A stretch of DNA of 49,492 bases. Source: Alphaproteobacteria bacterium. GTDB lineage: Bacteria; Pseudomonadota; Alphaproteobacteria; Micropepsales; Micropepsaceae. The notes beneath the pieces are model-generated. The model did no database searches. It was not told the DNA's origin and was given only the letters and a program-made list of their open reading frames with translations. Of this stretch, positions 8,950-17,579 are shown piece by piece. The stretch's first letter is position 1; the number at the start of each line of letters is the position of its first letter. The DNA lies in NCBI GenBank assembly GCA_018971835.1, contig JAGWZW010000018.1, positions 1 through 49,492 of the forward strand, given 5' to 3'. A program made the position numbers and the translations under genes.

Positions 8950-10026
8950 TCAGAGATCGTAACTGATCACCAGATCGTCGCTGGTCGGCGCGGCCTGACA
9001 GGTCAGGATGTAACCGCGCGCCACTTCCTCGGGCGTCAGCGCGTAGTTGGTCTTCATCTCTGCGCTGCCCGAAACGATCCTGGCGCGGCAGGTGGCGCAG
9101 ACCCCGCCCTTGCAGGCGAACGGCGCCGAAAGCCCCGCAGCGCGCGCGCTTTCCAGAATGCTGCCGGCCTTGGCATCGAAGCTGACCTGGCGGCGGCGGC
9201 CGTCCAGTTCCACGGTGAACTTGCGCTGGGCAGCACGGGCGACAAGCGCCTCCGCGGCCTTGACCTGTGCTGCCGATGGCGCGCCGGTGGTGAAACGTTC
9301 GATCAGGATGCGCTCGCGCGCCACGCCGCGGCCCTCCAGCACGCCCTCGATGGTTTCCATCATCGGACCCGGACCGCAGATGAAAAACGCATCGATCGCT
9401 GCCGGATCGACCAGACGCGAGAAGATCGTGTCGCATTTCTGCGCATCGATCCGGCCGTTGAACAGCTCGATCTCTTCCTCCTCCTCTTCGAGGAAATGGA
9501 AGACCTGCAAACGGTCGAGGAAGCGGTCCTTGAGCGCGGCGATCTGCTCCAGAAACATGATGGAAAGGCTGTTGCGGTTGGCATAGAGCAACGTAAAGCG
9601 GCTTTTGGGCTCGCTGAGCAGCGCCGTCTTCAGGAGCGAGAGAATCGGCGTGATGCCCGAGCCGCCCGCGAAACCGACATAGCTGCGCGCCTTGCCCGCA
9701 TCGAAGGCGTAGCTGAAGGTGCCATGCGGCGGCATGACATCGAGCACATCCCCGGCCTTGAGTTCGCCGTTCGCCCAGTTGGAGAACACCCCGCCGGCCG
9801 TGCGCTTCACCGCCACGCGCAGCTCGTCGTCGAGCGGCGAGACGCAGAGCGAATAGTTGCGCCGCACCTCTTCGCCCCCGATCTCGCGCCGCAGGGTCAG
9901 GTGCTGGCCGGGACGAAAGGCAAACGCATCCCGCAATTCGTTCGGAACGTCAAAGCGGATCGAAACTGCATCCGGCGTTTCCTGCCGCAATTCGGCAATC
10001 TTGAGCGAATGAAATCCAGCGGACAT
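8950..10026 (-). CDS. paaE: Phenylacetyl-CoA epoxidase, reductase subunit PaaE
   Basis: A 358-residue flavin reductase passing NADPH electrons to the PaaAC di-iron epoxidase. An N-terminal FAD-binding domain contains RRNYSLC, then a nucleotide-binding domain (GFAGGSGITPILSLL), and a C-terminal plant-type [2Fe-2S] domain with Cys305, Cys310, Cys313 and Cys343 in the C-x4-C-x2-C...C pattern. It is the last gene of the paaIABCDE operon, 9 bp after paaD. Confidence 0.94.
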   Translation of the reverse strand: MSAGFHSLKIAELRQETPDAVSIRFDVPNELRDAFAFRPGQHLTLRREIGGEEVRRNYSLCVSPLDDELRVAVKRTAGGVFSNWANGELKAGDVLDVMPPHGTFSYAFDAGKARSYVGFAGGSGITPILSLLKTALLSEPKSRFTLLYANRNSLSIMFLEQIAALKDRFLDRLQVFHFLEEEEEEIELFNGRIDAQKCDTIFSRLVDPAAIDAFFICGPGPMMETIEGVLEGRGVARERILIERFTTGAPSAAQVKAAEALVARAAQRKFTVELDGRRRQVSFDAKAGSILESARAAGLSAPFACKGGVCATCRARIVSGSAEMKTNYALTPEEVARGYILTCQAAPTSDDLVISYDL

Positions 10027-10035
10027 CGGCGAACC

Positions 10036-10545
10036 TCAATGACATTTGAATTGATCGAACGGTTCTGCGCAGCTGCGGCAGCGCCACAGCGCCTTGCACG
10101 GCGTGGAACCGAAACGGCTGATTTCCTCGGTCTCCTCCGAGCCGCAATGCGGGCAGACGGCTGGCCTCTCTTCGGTCAGGCGGCCGCGCCCGTCGCCGCG
10201 CGGCGGCGGAGCAATGCCGAAGGCGCGCAGCTTCTGGCGGCCCTCGTTGGAAATCCAATCGGTGGACCAGGGCGGCGAAATCGCGGTCGCCACGGCGACA
10301 TCGGTAAACCCGGCCTGATCGAGCGCATTGCGGATGGCGCGCTCGATGGCCTGCGTCGCCGGGCAGCCGGTGTAGGTCGGCGTGATGGTGACGCGCGGCG
10401 GCTCGGCGGTCACGGTGCGCACGATGCCCAGATCGACGATGGAGATCACCGGAATTTCCGGATCGGGCACCTCCGCAAGAACGCCCCAGACAGCGCGCAT
10501 CATTTCTGCTGGAGCGGTGCCCGCCACGGCGTCACCACACCGCAT
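10036..10545 (-). CDS. paaD: Phenylacetate degradation protein PaaD
   Basis: A 169-residue protein with an N-terminal MIP18/SufT-like domain (VPDPEIPVISIVDLGIV, TYTGCPAT) and a C-terminal zinc-ribbon-like module (CPHCGSEE...CRSC). PaaD is required in vivo for phenylacetyl-CoA epoxidase activity and is thought to help maturation of its metal centres, but it is not part of the catalytic PaaABCE core. Its start overlaps the paaC 3' end by 14 bp. A second in-frame Met at residue 15 (MMRAVWGVL) is a possible alternative start. Confidence 0.93.
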   Translation of the reverse strand: MRCGDAVAGTAPAEMMRAVWGVLAEVPDPEIPVISIVDLGIVRTVTAEPPRVTITPTYTGCPATQAIERAIRNALDQAGFTDVAVATAISPPWSTDWISNEGRQKLRAFGIAPPPRGDGRGRLTEERPAVCPHCGSEETEEISRFGSTPCKALWRCRSCAEPFDQFKCH

Positions 10546-11302
10546 CGGGATAGGCCCGCTGCAGGAACTGCATCTCGCTCAGGATATGGCCGAGATGTTC
10601 GGTGTGGCGGCCCAGCCGCCCGCCTGTGAGCGTGCGGCGTTGCGGCAGGGCTTCAAGCATTGCCTCTTTTAACACGCGCGCGACCTCGGCATCCCAGGCC
10701 GGGCGCAAAGCCGCCTTGTCCACGCCGGCGCCGGCGGCCAGCAGTGCGCGGTCCGCTTCTTCCATCTCAAACAGTTCATCGACAAAGCGACTCATCCAGT
10801 CCAGCCCCGCGCTCATGCGGCGGTGGCTCTCTTCGGTGCCGTCGCCCAGGCGCACCACCCATTCGGCGGCGAAGCGCGCATGATAGGCCACTTCCTTGAC
10901 GCACTTGACGGCAGCGGCGGCCAGCGTGTCGTCGGCCGAGTCCGCCAGCGCGTTCAGATAAAGCTGCTGCCACGTGGAATAGAGGAACTGCCGCGCGATG
11001 GTCTGCGCGAAATCGCCGTTCGGCTGCTCGACCAGAAGACAATTGGTGAAGTCGACGGCGTCGCGCCGGAAGGCCAGGCGGTCGGCATCGCGGCCCTTGC
11101 CCTCCAGCTTGCCGGCATAATCGAGAAACAGCGTGGCCTGGCCGATCAGGTCGAGCGAGAGATTGGTCAGCGCCAGATCGACCTCGATGGTCGGGGCGTG
11201 GCCGCACCATTCGCCCAGCCGCTGGCCGAGGATCAGCGCGTCATCGCCGAGCCGCAGGGCAAACGGAACAAGCAGGGATTCGGACGTCGCGGTCATCGTC
11301 AT
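10532..11302 (-). CDS. paaC: Phenylacetyl-CoA epoxidase subunit PaaC
   Basis: A 256-residue ferritin-like helical protein that pairs with the catalytic PaaA in the multicomponent 1,2-phenylacetyl-CoA epoxidase. Typical PaaC segments are LRLGDDALILGQRLGEWCGHAP, LALTNLSLDLIGQA and VKEVAYHARFAAEWVVRLGDGTEESH. PaaC keeps the fold but is generally regarded as structural, lacking the active di-iron site of PaaA. It sits 6 bp after paaB and overlaps paaD. Confidence 0.95.
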   Translation of the reverse strand: MTMTATSESLLVPFALRLGDDALILGQRLGEWCGHAPTIEVDLALTNLSLDLIGQATLFLDYAGKLEGKGRDADRLAFRRDAVDFTNCLLVEQPNGDFAQTIARQFLYSTWQQLYLNALADSADDTLAAAAVKCVKEVAYHARFAAEWVVRLGDGTEESHRRMSAGLDWMSRFVDELFEMEEADRALLAAGAGVDKAALRPAWDAEVARVLKEAMLEALPQRRTLTGGRLGRHTEHLGHILSEMQFLQRAYPDAVW

Positions 11303-11308
11303 CCGTCC

Positions 11309-11623
11309 TCACATATGCTTCACGGCGTCGGGGATCGCGTAGAAGGTCGGATGGCGGTAGACCTTGTCGGCCGCCGGCTCGAACAGTGCCGCCGCCTCGC
11401 CCGGATCGGAGGCCGTGATGGCGGCCGAAGGCACCACCCACAAGCTCACGCCTTCCATGCGCCGCGTATAGGTATCGCGCGCGGCCTCAATCGCCATGCG
11501 CGCGTCCGCCGCGTGCACGCTGCCGGCATGGCGATGCGCCAGTCCGCCCTTGGAGCGCACGAACACTTCCCACAGTGGCCAGTCTGCGCCGGTCTTGTCG
11601 TTGCTTGAAGAATTGTCGTTCAT
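11309..11623 (-). CDS. paaB: Phenylacetyl-CoA epoxidase subunit PaaB
   Basis: A 104-residue small subunit that bridges PaaAC heterodimers in the epoxidase. The diagnostic core is WPLWEVFVRSKGGLAHRHAGSVHAAD and the end reads HPTFYAIPDAVKHM. The frame is open further upstream; ATG at 11623 (MNDNSSS) is preferred because it follows a GAAGAGGG ribosome-binding site and gives a length near the family norm of about 95. It starts 13 bp after paaA. Confidence 0.93.
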   Translation of the reverse strand: MNDNSSSNDKTGADWPLWEVFVRSKGGLAHRHAGSVHAADARMAIEAARDTYTRRMEGVSLWVVPSAAITASDPGEAAALFEPAADKVYRHPTFYAIPDAVKHM

Positions 11624-11636
11624 GGCATTTCCCTCT

Positions 11637-12635
11637 TCAGGCCGCGGCGCGGCGCTGGCGTTTTTCGGCATGGGCCTGTGCGGCGTCGCGCACCCAGGCG
11701 CCCTCGTCCCAGGCGTCGCGCCGCGCCTTCATCCGCTCGAGCGAGGTCATCCCCTCGCCGCGCACCACGGCGTAGAACTCCTCCCAGTCGATCTCGCCGA
11801 TGTCGTAATGGCCGCGCGCCTCGTTCCATTTCAGCGCCGGATCTGGGACCGTCAGCCCCAGATACTCGGCCTGCGGCACGGTCACGTCGACGAAACGCTG
11901 GCGCAACTGGTCGTTGGTCTCGCGCTTGATGCGCCAGCGAATCGACTGCGCCGAGTTCGGCGAGTTGTCGTCACGCGGGCCGAACATCATCAGCGACGGC
12001 CACCACCAACGGTTCAGCGCGTCCTGCGCCATGCGCTTCTGCTCGGCGGTGCCGTTGCACATCGCCAGCATCAGTTCGTAACCCTGGCGCTGGTGGAAGC
12101 TTTCTTCCTTGCAGATGCGCACCATCGCGCGGGCATAAGGCCCATAGGAGGTCCGCTGCAGCGCCACCTGATTCATGATCGCCGCACCGTCCACCAGCCA
12201 GCCGATGGCCCCGATGTCCGCCCAGTTGAGGGTCGGGTAATTGAAGATCGTGGAGTATTTGGCGCGGCCGCTGTGCAGCGCGTCGATCATCTCCTCGCGC
12301 GAGGCGCCGAGCGTCTCGGCCGCCGAATAAAGATAGAGCCCGTGGCCGCCCTCGTCCTGCACCTTGGCCAGCAGCACCGCCTTGCGCCGCAGCGTCGGGG
12401 CGCGGGTGATCCAGTTGCCCTCCGGCAGCATGCCGACGATCTCGCTATGGGCATGTTGGGAAATCTGACGCACCAGCGTGCGGCGATAGGCTTCCGGCAT
12501 CCAGTCCTTGGGCTCGATAAACTCGTCCGCCGCCACGCGCGCCTCAAAGGCGGCGAGTTTTACCGGATCTTCGGGGGCGGACGCAGGTATTCCCGCCTTC
12601 TGCCCCGGTGCTGACTGCAACTCGGTGGTGTACAT
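11637..12635 (-). CDS. paaA: Phenylacetyl-CoA epoxidase catalytic subunit PaaA
   Basis: A 332-residue di-iron monooxygenase subunit that forms the 1,2-epoxide of phenylacetyl-CoA. Two E-x2-H metal motifs are visible, Glu95/His98 (DEGGHG) and Glu178/His181 ([10 protein letters not shown]), with the usual PaaA sequences [21 protein letters not shown] and [14 protein letters not shown]. An upstream in-frame start would add 20 residues, but ATG at 12635 (MYTTELQ) follows a GAGAGGG ribosome-binding site and lies about 30 bp after a good sigma70-type -10 element, so it is preferred. Confidence 0.95.
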   Translation of the reverse strand: MYTTELQSAPGQKAGIPASAPEDPVKLAAFEARVAADEFIEPKDWMPEAYRRTLVRQISQHAHSEIVGMLPEGNWITRAPTLRRKAVLLAKVQDEGGHGLYLYSAAETLGASREEMIDALHSGRAKYSTIFNYPTLNWADIGAIGWLVDGAAIMNQVALQRTSYGPYARAMVRICKEESFHQRQGYELMLAMCNGTAEQKRMAQDALNRWWWPSLMMFGPRDDNSPNSAQSIRWRIKRETNDQLRQRFVDVTVPQAEYLGLTVPDPALKWNEARGHYDIGEIDWEEFYAVVRGEGMTSLERMKARRDAWDEGAWVRDAAQAHAEKRQRRAAA

Positions 12636-12666
12636 AACCACGCCCTCTCTCATTCTTGTTAACACG

Positions 12667-12695
12667 ATAATATAATAGTTCGAACGCCCGGTCAA
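12667..12695 (-). promoter_or_regulatory. paaA promoter with overlapping PaaR-type operator
   Basis: On the minus strand TTGACC (12695-12690) and TATTAT (12672-12667) form a -35/-10 pair separated by exactly 17 bp. The inverted repeat GACCG-GG-CGTTC (12693-12682 on this strand) overlaps the -35 element and spacer, the expected place for a repressor. The same GRCCG-N2-CGKTC pattern recurs at 13218 and 15408. Confidence 0.75.
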
Positions 12696-12705
12696 TTAAT
12701 AATTC

Positions 12706-13164
12706 TCAGTTGCCGCCGGGCTCCACAACCGGCCGGCCGAGGCTGCGTGACAGGCCCTGCATCTCCGCCACCGTCCGCCCGTCCTCACCGCGCACCACCA
12801 TGCGGTAAACGCCAGTGCGCCCGACCAGCGACAACTCCTCGGCTTCCGCCGTCAGCCGTTCTCCGGCCTGGCCGGCGTTGAGGAAGGCAATGGACGCATG
12901 CTGGGCCACCGTCGCCATGTTGCGCGAATTGCAGGCATAGGCAAAGGCGCTGTCGGCCAGCGCGAAGATCATCGCCCCGTGCGCGATCCGATGGCCGTTC
13001 AGCATATCGGACCGCACCACCATCGAGACACGCGCATAGCCTTCGCGCACCTCCTCCAGTTGCAGCGCCCAGGCCGGCCCGGTCCCCTCCTGCGCCAGCA
13101 GCGTCTCGGCCACCCGCCGCGCCAGCGCATCTGCCTGCGCGCCCTCCATGTTCTCATCTGCCAC
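12706..13164 (-). CDS. paaI: Hydroxyphenylacetyl-CoA thioesterase PaaI
   Basis: A hotdog-fold thioesterase of about 152 residues. PaaI hydrolyses ring-hydroxylated or dead-end phenylacetyl-CoA derivatives and frees CoA. The family motif NGHRIAHGAMIFALADSAFAYACNSR is present. Two starts are possible: GTG at 13164, with a GAGGGAG 8 nt upstream, and ATG at 13149, giving 147 residues; I prefer GTG for the ribosome-binding site. It is the first gene of the minus-strand paa operon, with a separate promoter between it and paaA. Confidence 0.88.
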   Translation of the reverse strand: MADENMEGAQADALARRVAETLLAQEGTGPAWALQLEEVREGYARVSMVVRSDMLNGHRIAHGAMIFALADSAFAYACNSRNMATVAQHASIAFLNAGQAGERLTAEAEELSLVGRTGVYRMVVRGEDGRTVAEMQGLSRSLGRPVVEPGGN

Positions 13165-13217
13165 GCGCCTTGCTCCCTCATCTGGCTGCGGCCGTACCAC
13201 GGCCGCATGAATTGACC

Positions 13218-13229
13218 GACCGCCCGTTC
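13218..13229. promoter_or_regulatory. PaaR-type operator between paaI and paaZ
   Basis: GACCG-CC-CGTTC matches the repeat at the paaA promoter. It lies next to TATTATAAA, which gives TATAAT on the minus strand (toward paaI) and TATAAA on the plus strand (toward paaZ), so one operator could control both divergent genes. Confidence 0.65.
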
Positions 13230-13320
13230 TATTATAAACCATCGCAAATGCCAATGATGTGCAGGTCGATTTTGCGTTCGGCCTGCCCCGGCAACAAGAC
13301 CGAAAACGGCCAGAGAGGAC

Positions 13321-15348
13321 ATGCGCGTGTTGAACCTGACAAGCTATTCGGAAGATCGTTGGACCGCGTTCGCAAGTGCCAGCGGCGAACTGCAATCGGC
13401 CGTGACCGGCGACGTGGTGGCGACTGTCGGCGCGCCGGTCGACACCGCGGCGATGCTGCGGCACGCTCGCGAGGTAGGCGGCCCTGCGCTCAGGCGCCTC
13501 ACCTTCCATGAACGCGCGGCGATGCTGAAGACGCTGGGCGAAGCGATCATGGCGCGCAAGGAGGAGCTTTACGCCCTCTCCTATGACACCGGCGCCACCA
13601 AAACCGATAGCTGGGTCGACATCGAAGGCGGCGCCGGCACGCTCTATTCCTACGCCTCCAAGGGCCGCCGCGAACTGCCCAACGACCGCATCCTGATCGA
13701 CGGCGATATGGAAAGCTTGGGCCGGAAGGGAACCTTCGCGGGCCAGCACGTCTACACCTCGCTGCAAGGCGCGGCGGTGCACATCAACGCTTTCAACTTC
13801 CCGGTCTGGGGCATGCTGGAAAAGCTGGCGCCGACGCTGCTGGCGGGCGTGCCGGCCATCGTCAAGCCGGCCAGCGCCACCTGCTACCTGACCGCAGCCG
13901 CCTTCCGCATCCTGATAGACGCGAATGTACTGCCCAAAGGCGCAATCCAACTGGTGATCGGGCCGGTGGGCGATCTGTTCGAGCATTTGACCTGCCAGGA
14001 TGTGGTGTCCTTCACCGGCTCAGCCGATACCGCGATGAAACTGGCCTCGCATCCGGTAATCGCGCGCGAGAGCGTGCGCTTCATTGCCGAGCGCGATTCG
14101 CTCAACTGCTCGATCCTCGGACCGGACGCCGCGCCGGGCACGCCGGAATTCGATCTCTTCGTCAAGGAAGTCGTGCGCGAGATGACGGTGAAAGCCGGGC
14201 AGAAATGCACCGCCATCCGCCGCGCCTTCGCGCCGGCCGCGCATCTGGATGCGGTGGAGCAGGCACTAAAGGAAAGATTGTCGCGCGTGGTGATCGGCAA
14301 TCCGCGTGCGGAAGGCGTCAGCATGGGGGCGCTGGCTAGTCTCGCCCAGCGTCAGGACGTGCGCGCGAAAATCCGCGAATTGTCACGCGCCGCAGAGATC
14401 GTCTTCGGCGATCCCGCCCATGTGACCGTGAAAGACGCCGATGCCGAGAAAGGCGCGTTCCTCTCGCCCATCCTCCTGCGCACCAACGATCCCTGGCACG
14501 CCGATGCGGTGCATGACGTGGAGGCCTTCGGCCCCGTCTCGACACTGATGCCCTATCATGATCTCGGCGACGCCATCGCGCTGGCCAATCGCGGTAAGGG
14601 CTCGCTGGTGATGAGCGCCTTCACGCATGATCCGGCGGTGGCGCGCGAAATCGCGCTGAATGCCGGCGCCTTCCACGGCCGCATCCTGTTCGCCGACCGC
14701 GATTGCGCGGCGGAATCGACCGGCCACGGCTCGCCCCTGCCCGTGCTGGTGCACGGCGGGCCCGGCCGCGCCGGCGGCGGCGAGGAAATGGGCGGCATCC
14801 GCGGCGTGAAGCACTACATGCAGCGCACCGCCCTGCAAGGCTCGCCGCGCCTGTTGTCGGGAACGGTCGGCGTCTTCCTGCCCGGCGCGGAGAAAACGGA
14901 GGCGAGCACCCATCCGTTCCGCCTCAAAATGTCCGAATTGCCGATCGGCTACACCCTCACCACGGCGCCGCGCGAGATTTCGCTGGAGGACATCGAGCAC
15001 TTCGCCCGTTTCACCGGCGACAATTTCTACGCGCATATGGACGAGGAAGCGGCGCGCGCCAATCCGCTGTTCGGCGGCCGGGTGGCGCATGGCTATCTGA
15101 TCCTGTCCTTCGCCGCCGGGCTGTTCGTCGATCCGGCGCCGGGGCCGGTGCTGGCCAATTACGGGCTGGACAATCTGCGTTTCCTCAAGCCGGTCAAGGC
15201 CGGCGACGCTATCCAGGTCGCGCTCACCGTCAAGTCCAAATCCGTGCGCAACGCCACGATGGGCGAAGTGCGCTGGGCGGTTCAAGTCACGAACCGCGAT
15301 GGCGAGCCGGTCGCAACTTACGATCTTTTGACGATGAACACGCCTTGA
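13321..15348 (+). CDS. paaZ: Bifunctional oxepin-CoA hydrolase / semialdehyde dehydrogenase PaaZ
   Basis: A 675-residue two-domain enzyme. The N-terminal aldehyde dehydrogenase domain (about 1-520) has the general base Glu257 (AERDSLN) and the nucleophile Cys296 (KAGQKCTAIRR). The C-terminal MaoC-type hydratase domain (about 535-675) has TGDNFYAHMDEEAA. The hydratase opens the oxepin-CoA ring and the dehydrogenase oxidises the resulting semialdehyde to 3-oxo-5,6-dehydrosuberyl-CoA. Length and catalytic positions closely match the E. coli enzyme. Both domains look intact. It is the first plus-strand paa gene, followed by paaG after a 116-bp gap with its own operator-like repeat. Confidence 0.95.
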   Translation: MRVLNLTSYSEDRWTAFASASGELQSAVTGDVVATVGAPVDTAAMLRHAREVGGPALRRLTFHERAAMLKTLGEAIMARKEELYALSYDTGATKTDSWVDIEGGAGTLYSYASKGRRELPNDRILIDGDMESLGRKGTFAGQHVYTSLQGAAVHINAFNFPVWGMLEKLAPTLLAGVPAIVKPASATCYLTAAAFRILIDANVLPKGAIQLVIGPVGDLFEHLTCQDVVSFTGSADTAMKLASHPVIARESVRFIAERDSLNCSILGPDAAPGTPEFDLFVKEVVREMTVKAGQKCTAIRRAFAPAAHLDAVEQALKERLSRVVIGNPRAEGVSMGALASLAQRQDVRAKIRELSRAAEIVFGDPAHVTVKDADAEKGAFLSPILLRTNDPWHADAVHDVEAFGPVSTLMPYHDLGDAIALANRGKGSLVMSAFTHDPAVAREIALNAGAFHGRILFADRDCAAESTGHGSPLPVLVHGGPGRAGGGEEMGGIRGVKHYMQRTALQGSPRLLSGTVGVFLPGAEKTEASTHPFRLKMSELPIGYTLTTAPREISLEDIEHFARFTGDNFYAHMDEEAARANPLFGGRVAHGYLILSFAAGLFVDPAPGPVLANYGLDNLRFLKPVKAGDAIQVALTVKSKSVRNATMGEVRWAVQVTNRDGEPVATYDLLTMNTP

Positions 15349-15407
15349 GCGCCCGACCCTGCACCTATTGGCTAGATGCGGCGCACAAATTCCGGTTGCC
15401 ATAAATT

Positions 15408-15419
15408 GGCCGTCCGGTC
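15408..15419 (+). promoter_or_regulatory. PaaR-type operator upstream of paaG
   Basis: GGCCG-TC-CGGTC fits the GRCCG-N2-CGKTC pattern of the other two sites and shares the flanking ATTG with the paaA copy. It lies 45 bp upstream of the paaG start, suggesting separate control of paaG-paaK. Confidence 0.6.
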
Positions 15420-15464
15420 ATTCTGTCTTTCAACGATACCGACAATAATTTCGGGAGAAGACGC

Positions 15465-16250
15465 TTGGGTTATCAGACCATCCTGTTCGACATCAGCGAC
15501 GGGATCGCGCGGCTCACCCTCAACCGTCCCGAACGCCTGAACAGCTTCACCGCCGCGATGCACGAGGAAGTGGCCGGCGCGCTGCGCCAGACCAAGGACA
15601 ACGCGCGCGCGCTGCTCCTGACCGGCGCGGGCCGCGGCTTCTGCGCCGGGCAGGATCTGGCCGATCGCGCCGTCTCGCCCGGCGGCGACAGTGTCGATCT
15701 GGGTGAATCGGTCGAGAAATATTACAACCCGCTGATCCGCACCCTGACCGGGCTCGACCTGCCGGTGATCTGCGCGGTGAACGGCGTGGCCGCGGGCGCC
15801 GGCGCCAACATCGCTTTCGCCTGCGATATCGTGATCGCCGCACGCAGCGCCAAGTTCATCCAGTCCTTCGCCAATATCGGGCTGATCCCGGATTCCGGCG
15901 GCACCTGGATCCTGCCGCGGCTGGCGGGGCAAGCGCGGGCGCTGGGCCTGGCGCTCACCGGCGAGCCCATCGCCGCCGAGAAGGCGGAAAACTGGGGCCT
16001 GATCTGGAAATGCGTGGACGATGAGGCGCTGATGGACGAAGCAAACGCGCTGGCCGCGCGGTTCGCCAACGGCCCGACGCTGGGCCTTGCCGCCACCAAG
16101 CATGCGATTCGCGGCTCGCTCTTGAAGACGCTGGACACAGAGCTGGACAACGAGCGCGACTTGATGCGCCGCCTCGGCAAGAGCGCGGACTATCGCGAAG
16201 GCGTCAGCGCCTTTCTGGAAAAACGCAAGCCAGTATTCAAGGGGCACTGA
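15465..16250 (+). CDS. paaG: 1,2-Epoxyphenylacetyl-CoA isomerase PaaG
   Basis: A 261-residue crotonase-fold isomerase, the usual PaaG length. It converts the epoxide made by PaaABCE to oxepin-CoA and can also shift a double bond in the later dehydrosuberyl-CoA intermediate. Oxyanion-hole segments are GRGFCAGQDLADRAV and NGVAAGAGANIAFACD; FANIGLIPDSGGTWILPR is typical of PaaG. The start is TTG at 15465, placed 4 bp after GGGAGAAG; no better ATG is present. Its stop abuts the paaK ATG. Confidence 0.92.
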   Translation: MGYQTILFDISDGIARLTLNRPERLNSFTAAMHEEVAGALRQTKDNARALLLTGAGRGFCAGQDLADRAVSPGGDSVDLGESVEKYYNPLIRTLTGLDLPVICAVNGVAAGAGANIAFACDIVIAARSAKFIQSFANIGLIPDSGGTWILPRLAGQARALGLALTGEPIAAEKAENWGLIWKCVDDEALMDEANALAARFANGPTLGLAATKHAIRGSLLKTLDTELDNERDLMRRLGKSADYREGVSAFLEKRKPVFKGH

Positions 16251-17579
16251 ATGACCTCGCAGTTTCCGCCTATCAGGGACAGGAAGATGAGCACAACCGG
16301 GCTGGATCCCATCGAAACTGCATCTCGCGACGAGATCGCGGCCCTGCAGCTCGAAAGGCTGCGCTGGTCGCTGCAGCACGCCTATGAAGGCAACCCGCAG
16401 TACAAGGCCAAGTTCGATGCTGCGGGCATCCATCCTTCCGATCTGCACAGCTTGAGCGATCTGGCGCGCTTTCCGTTCACCACCAAGGCGGACCTGCGCG
16501 ATGCTTATCCTTTCGGCTTCTTCGCCGTACCGGAAAGCCGGCTGGCGCGCATCCACGCCTCCTCCGGCACCACCGGAAAGCCGACGGTGGTGGGCTATAC
16601 CAAGCGCGATATCGAGAACTGGAGCCGGCTGGTGGCGCGCTCGATCCATGCCGCCGGCGGCCGGCCGGGCATGAAGGTGCATGTCGCCTACGGCTACGGC
16701 CTCTTCACCGGCGGCCTCGGTGCGCATTACGGCGCCGAGGCGCTGGGCTGCACCGTCATTCCCATGTCCGGCGGGCAGACCGAAAAACAGGTTCAGCTCA
16801 TCCGCGATTTCGGACCGGATATCATCATGGTGACGCCGAGCTACATGCTGGCGATCCTCGACGAGTTCCGGCGCCAGGGCGTCGATGCAAGGCGCTGTTC
16901 GCTGCGCGCCGGCATCTTCGGCGCCGAGCCCTGGGGCGAAGCCATGCGCGCGGAGATCGAGAACAGTTTCGCGCTCGACGCCGTCGACATTTATGGTCTC
17001 TCGGAAGTCATGGGACCGGGCGTAGCGCAGGAATGCGTGGAAACCAAAGACGGGCCGGTGATTTGGGAAGACCATTTCTATCCCGAGATCATCGATCCGC
17101 AGACCGGCGCGGTGCTGCCGGACGGCCAGGAAGGCGAGCTGGTCTTTACTTCATTGACCAAGGAAGCGATGCCCATCATCCGCTATCGCACGCGCGACCT
17201 GACGCGGCTGCTACCCGGCACCGCGCGCAGCATGCGCCGCATGGCGCGCATCACCGGCCGCTCGGACGACATGATGATCGTGCGCGGCGTCAACGTCTTC
17301 CCCAGCCAGATCGAAGAGATTGCGCTGGCCTGCCCGGCCTTCACGCCGCATTACCAGATCGAACTCAGCCGGCCCGACCGCATGGACCAGGTGGCGGTAA
17401 TCGTGGAATGTCGCGAGGGCGCCAGCGAAGACGAATGCGCGGACTCCGCCAAATTCCTCACCCACCGGATCAAGACGCTGATCGGCATCAGCGTGGCCGT
17501 CAAGGTCCAGCCCGAGGGCTCCATCCCGCGCTCGCAGGGCAAGGCGACCCGCGTGATCGACAAGCGGCCGAAAGGCTAA
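16251..17579 (+). CDS. paaK: Phenylacetate-CoA ligase PaaK
   Basis: A 442-residue adenylate-forming enzyme that activates phenylacetate with ATP and CoA. The P-loop is SSGTTGKPTVVGYT, with further PaaK motifs YGLSEVMGPGVAQECVE and RGVNVFPSQIEE. ATG at 16251 directly follows the paaG TGA; a second ATG at 16287 (MSTTGLDPIE) has an upstream AGGGACAGGAAG and may be the true start. The 3' end converges on padI, the two stop codons sharing bases in CTAA. As the only such ligase in the window, its product could feed both the aerobic paa and the anaerobic pad branch. Confidence 0.94.
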   Translation: MTSQFPPIRDRKMSTTGLDPIETASRDEIAALQLERLRWSLQHAYEGNPQYKAKFDAAGIHPSDLHSLSDLARFPFTTKADLRDAYPFGFFAVPESRLARIHASSGTTGKPTVVGYTKRDIENWSRLVARSIHAAGGRPGMKVHVAYGYGLFTGGLGAHYGAEALGCTVIPMSGGQTEKQVQLIRDFGPDIIMVTPSYMLAILDEFRRQGVDARRCSLRAGIFGAEPWGEAMRAEIENSFALDAVDIYGLSEVMGPGVAQECVETKDGPVIWEDHFYPEIIDPQTGAVLPDGQEGELVFTSLTKEAMPIIRYRTRDLTRLLPGTARSMRRMARITGRSDDMMIVRGVNVFPSQIEEIALACPAFTPHYQIELSRPDRMDQVAVIVECREGASEDECADSAKFLTHRIKTLIGISVAVKVQPEGSIPRSQGKATRVIDKRPKG

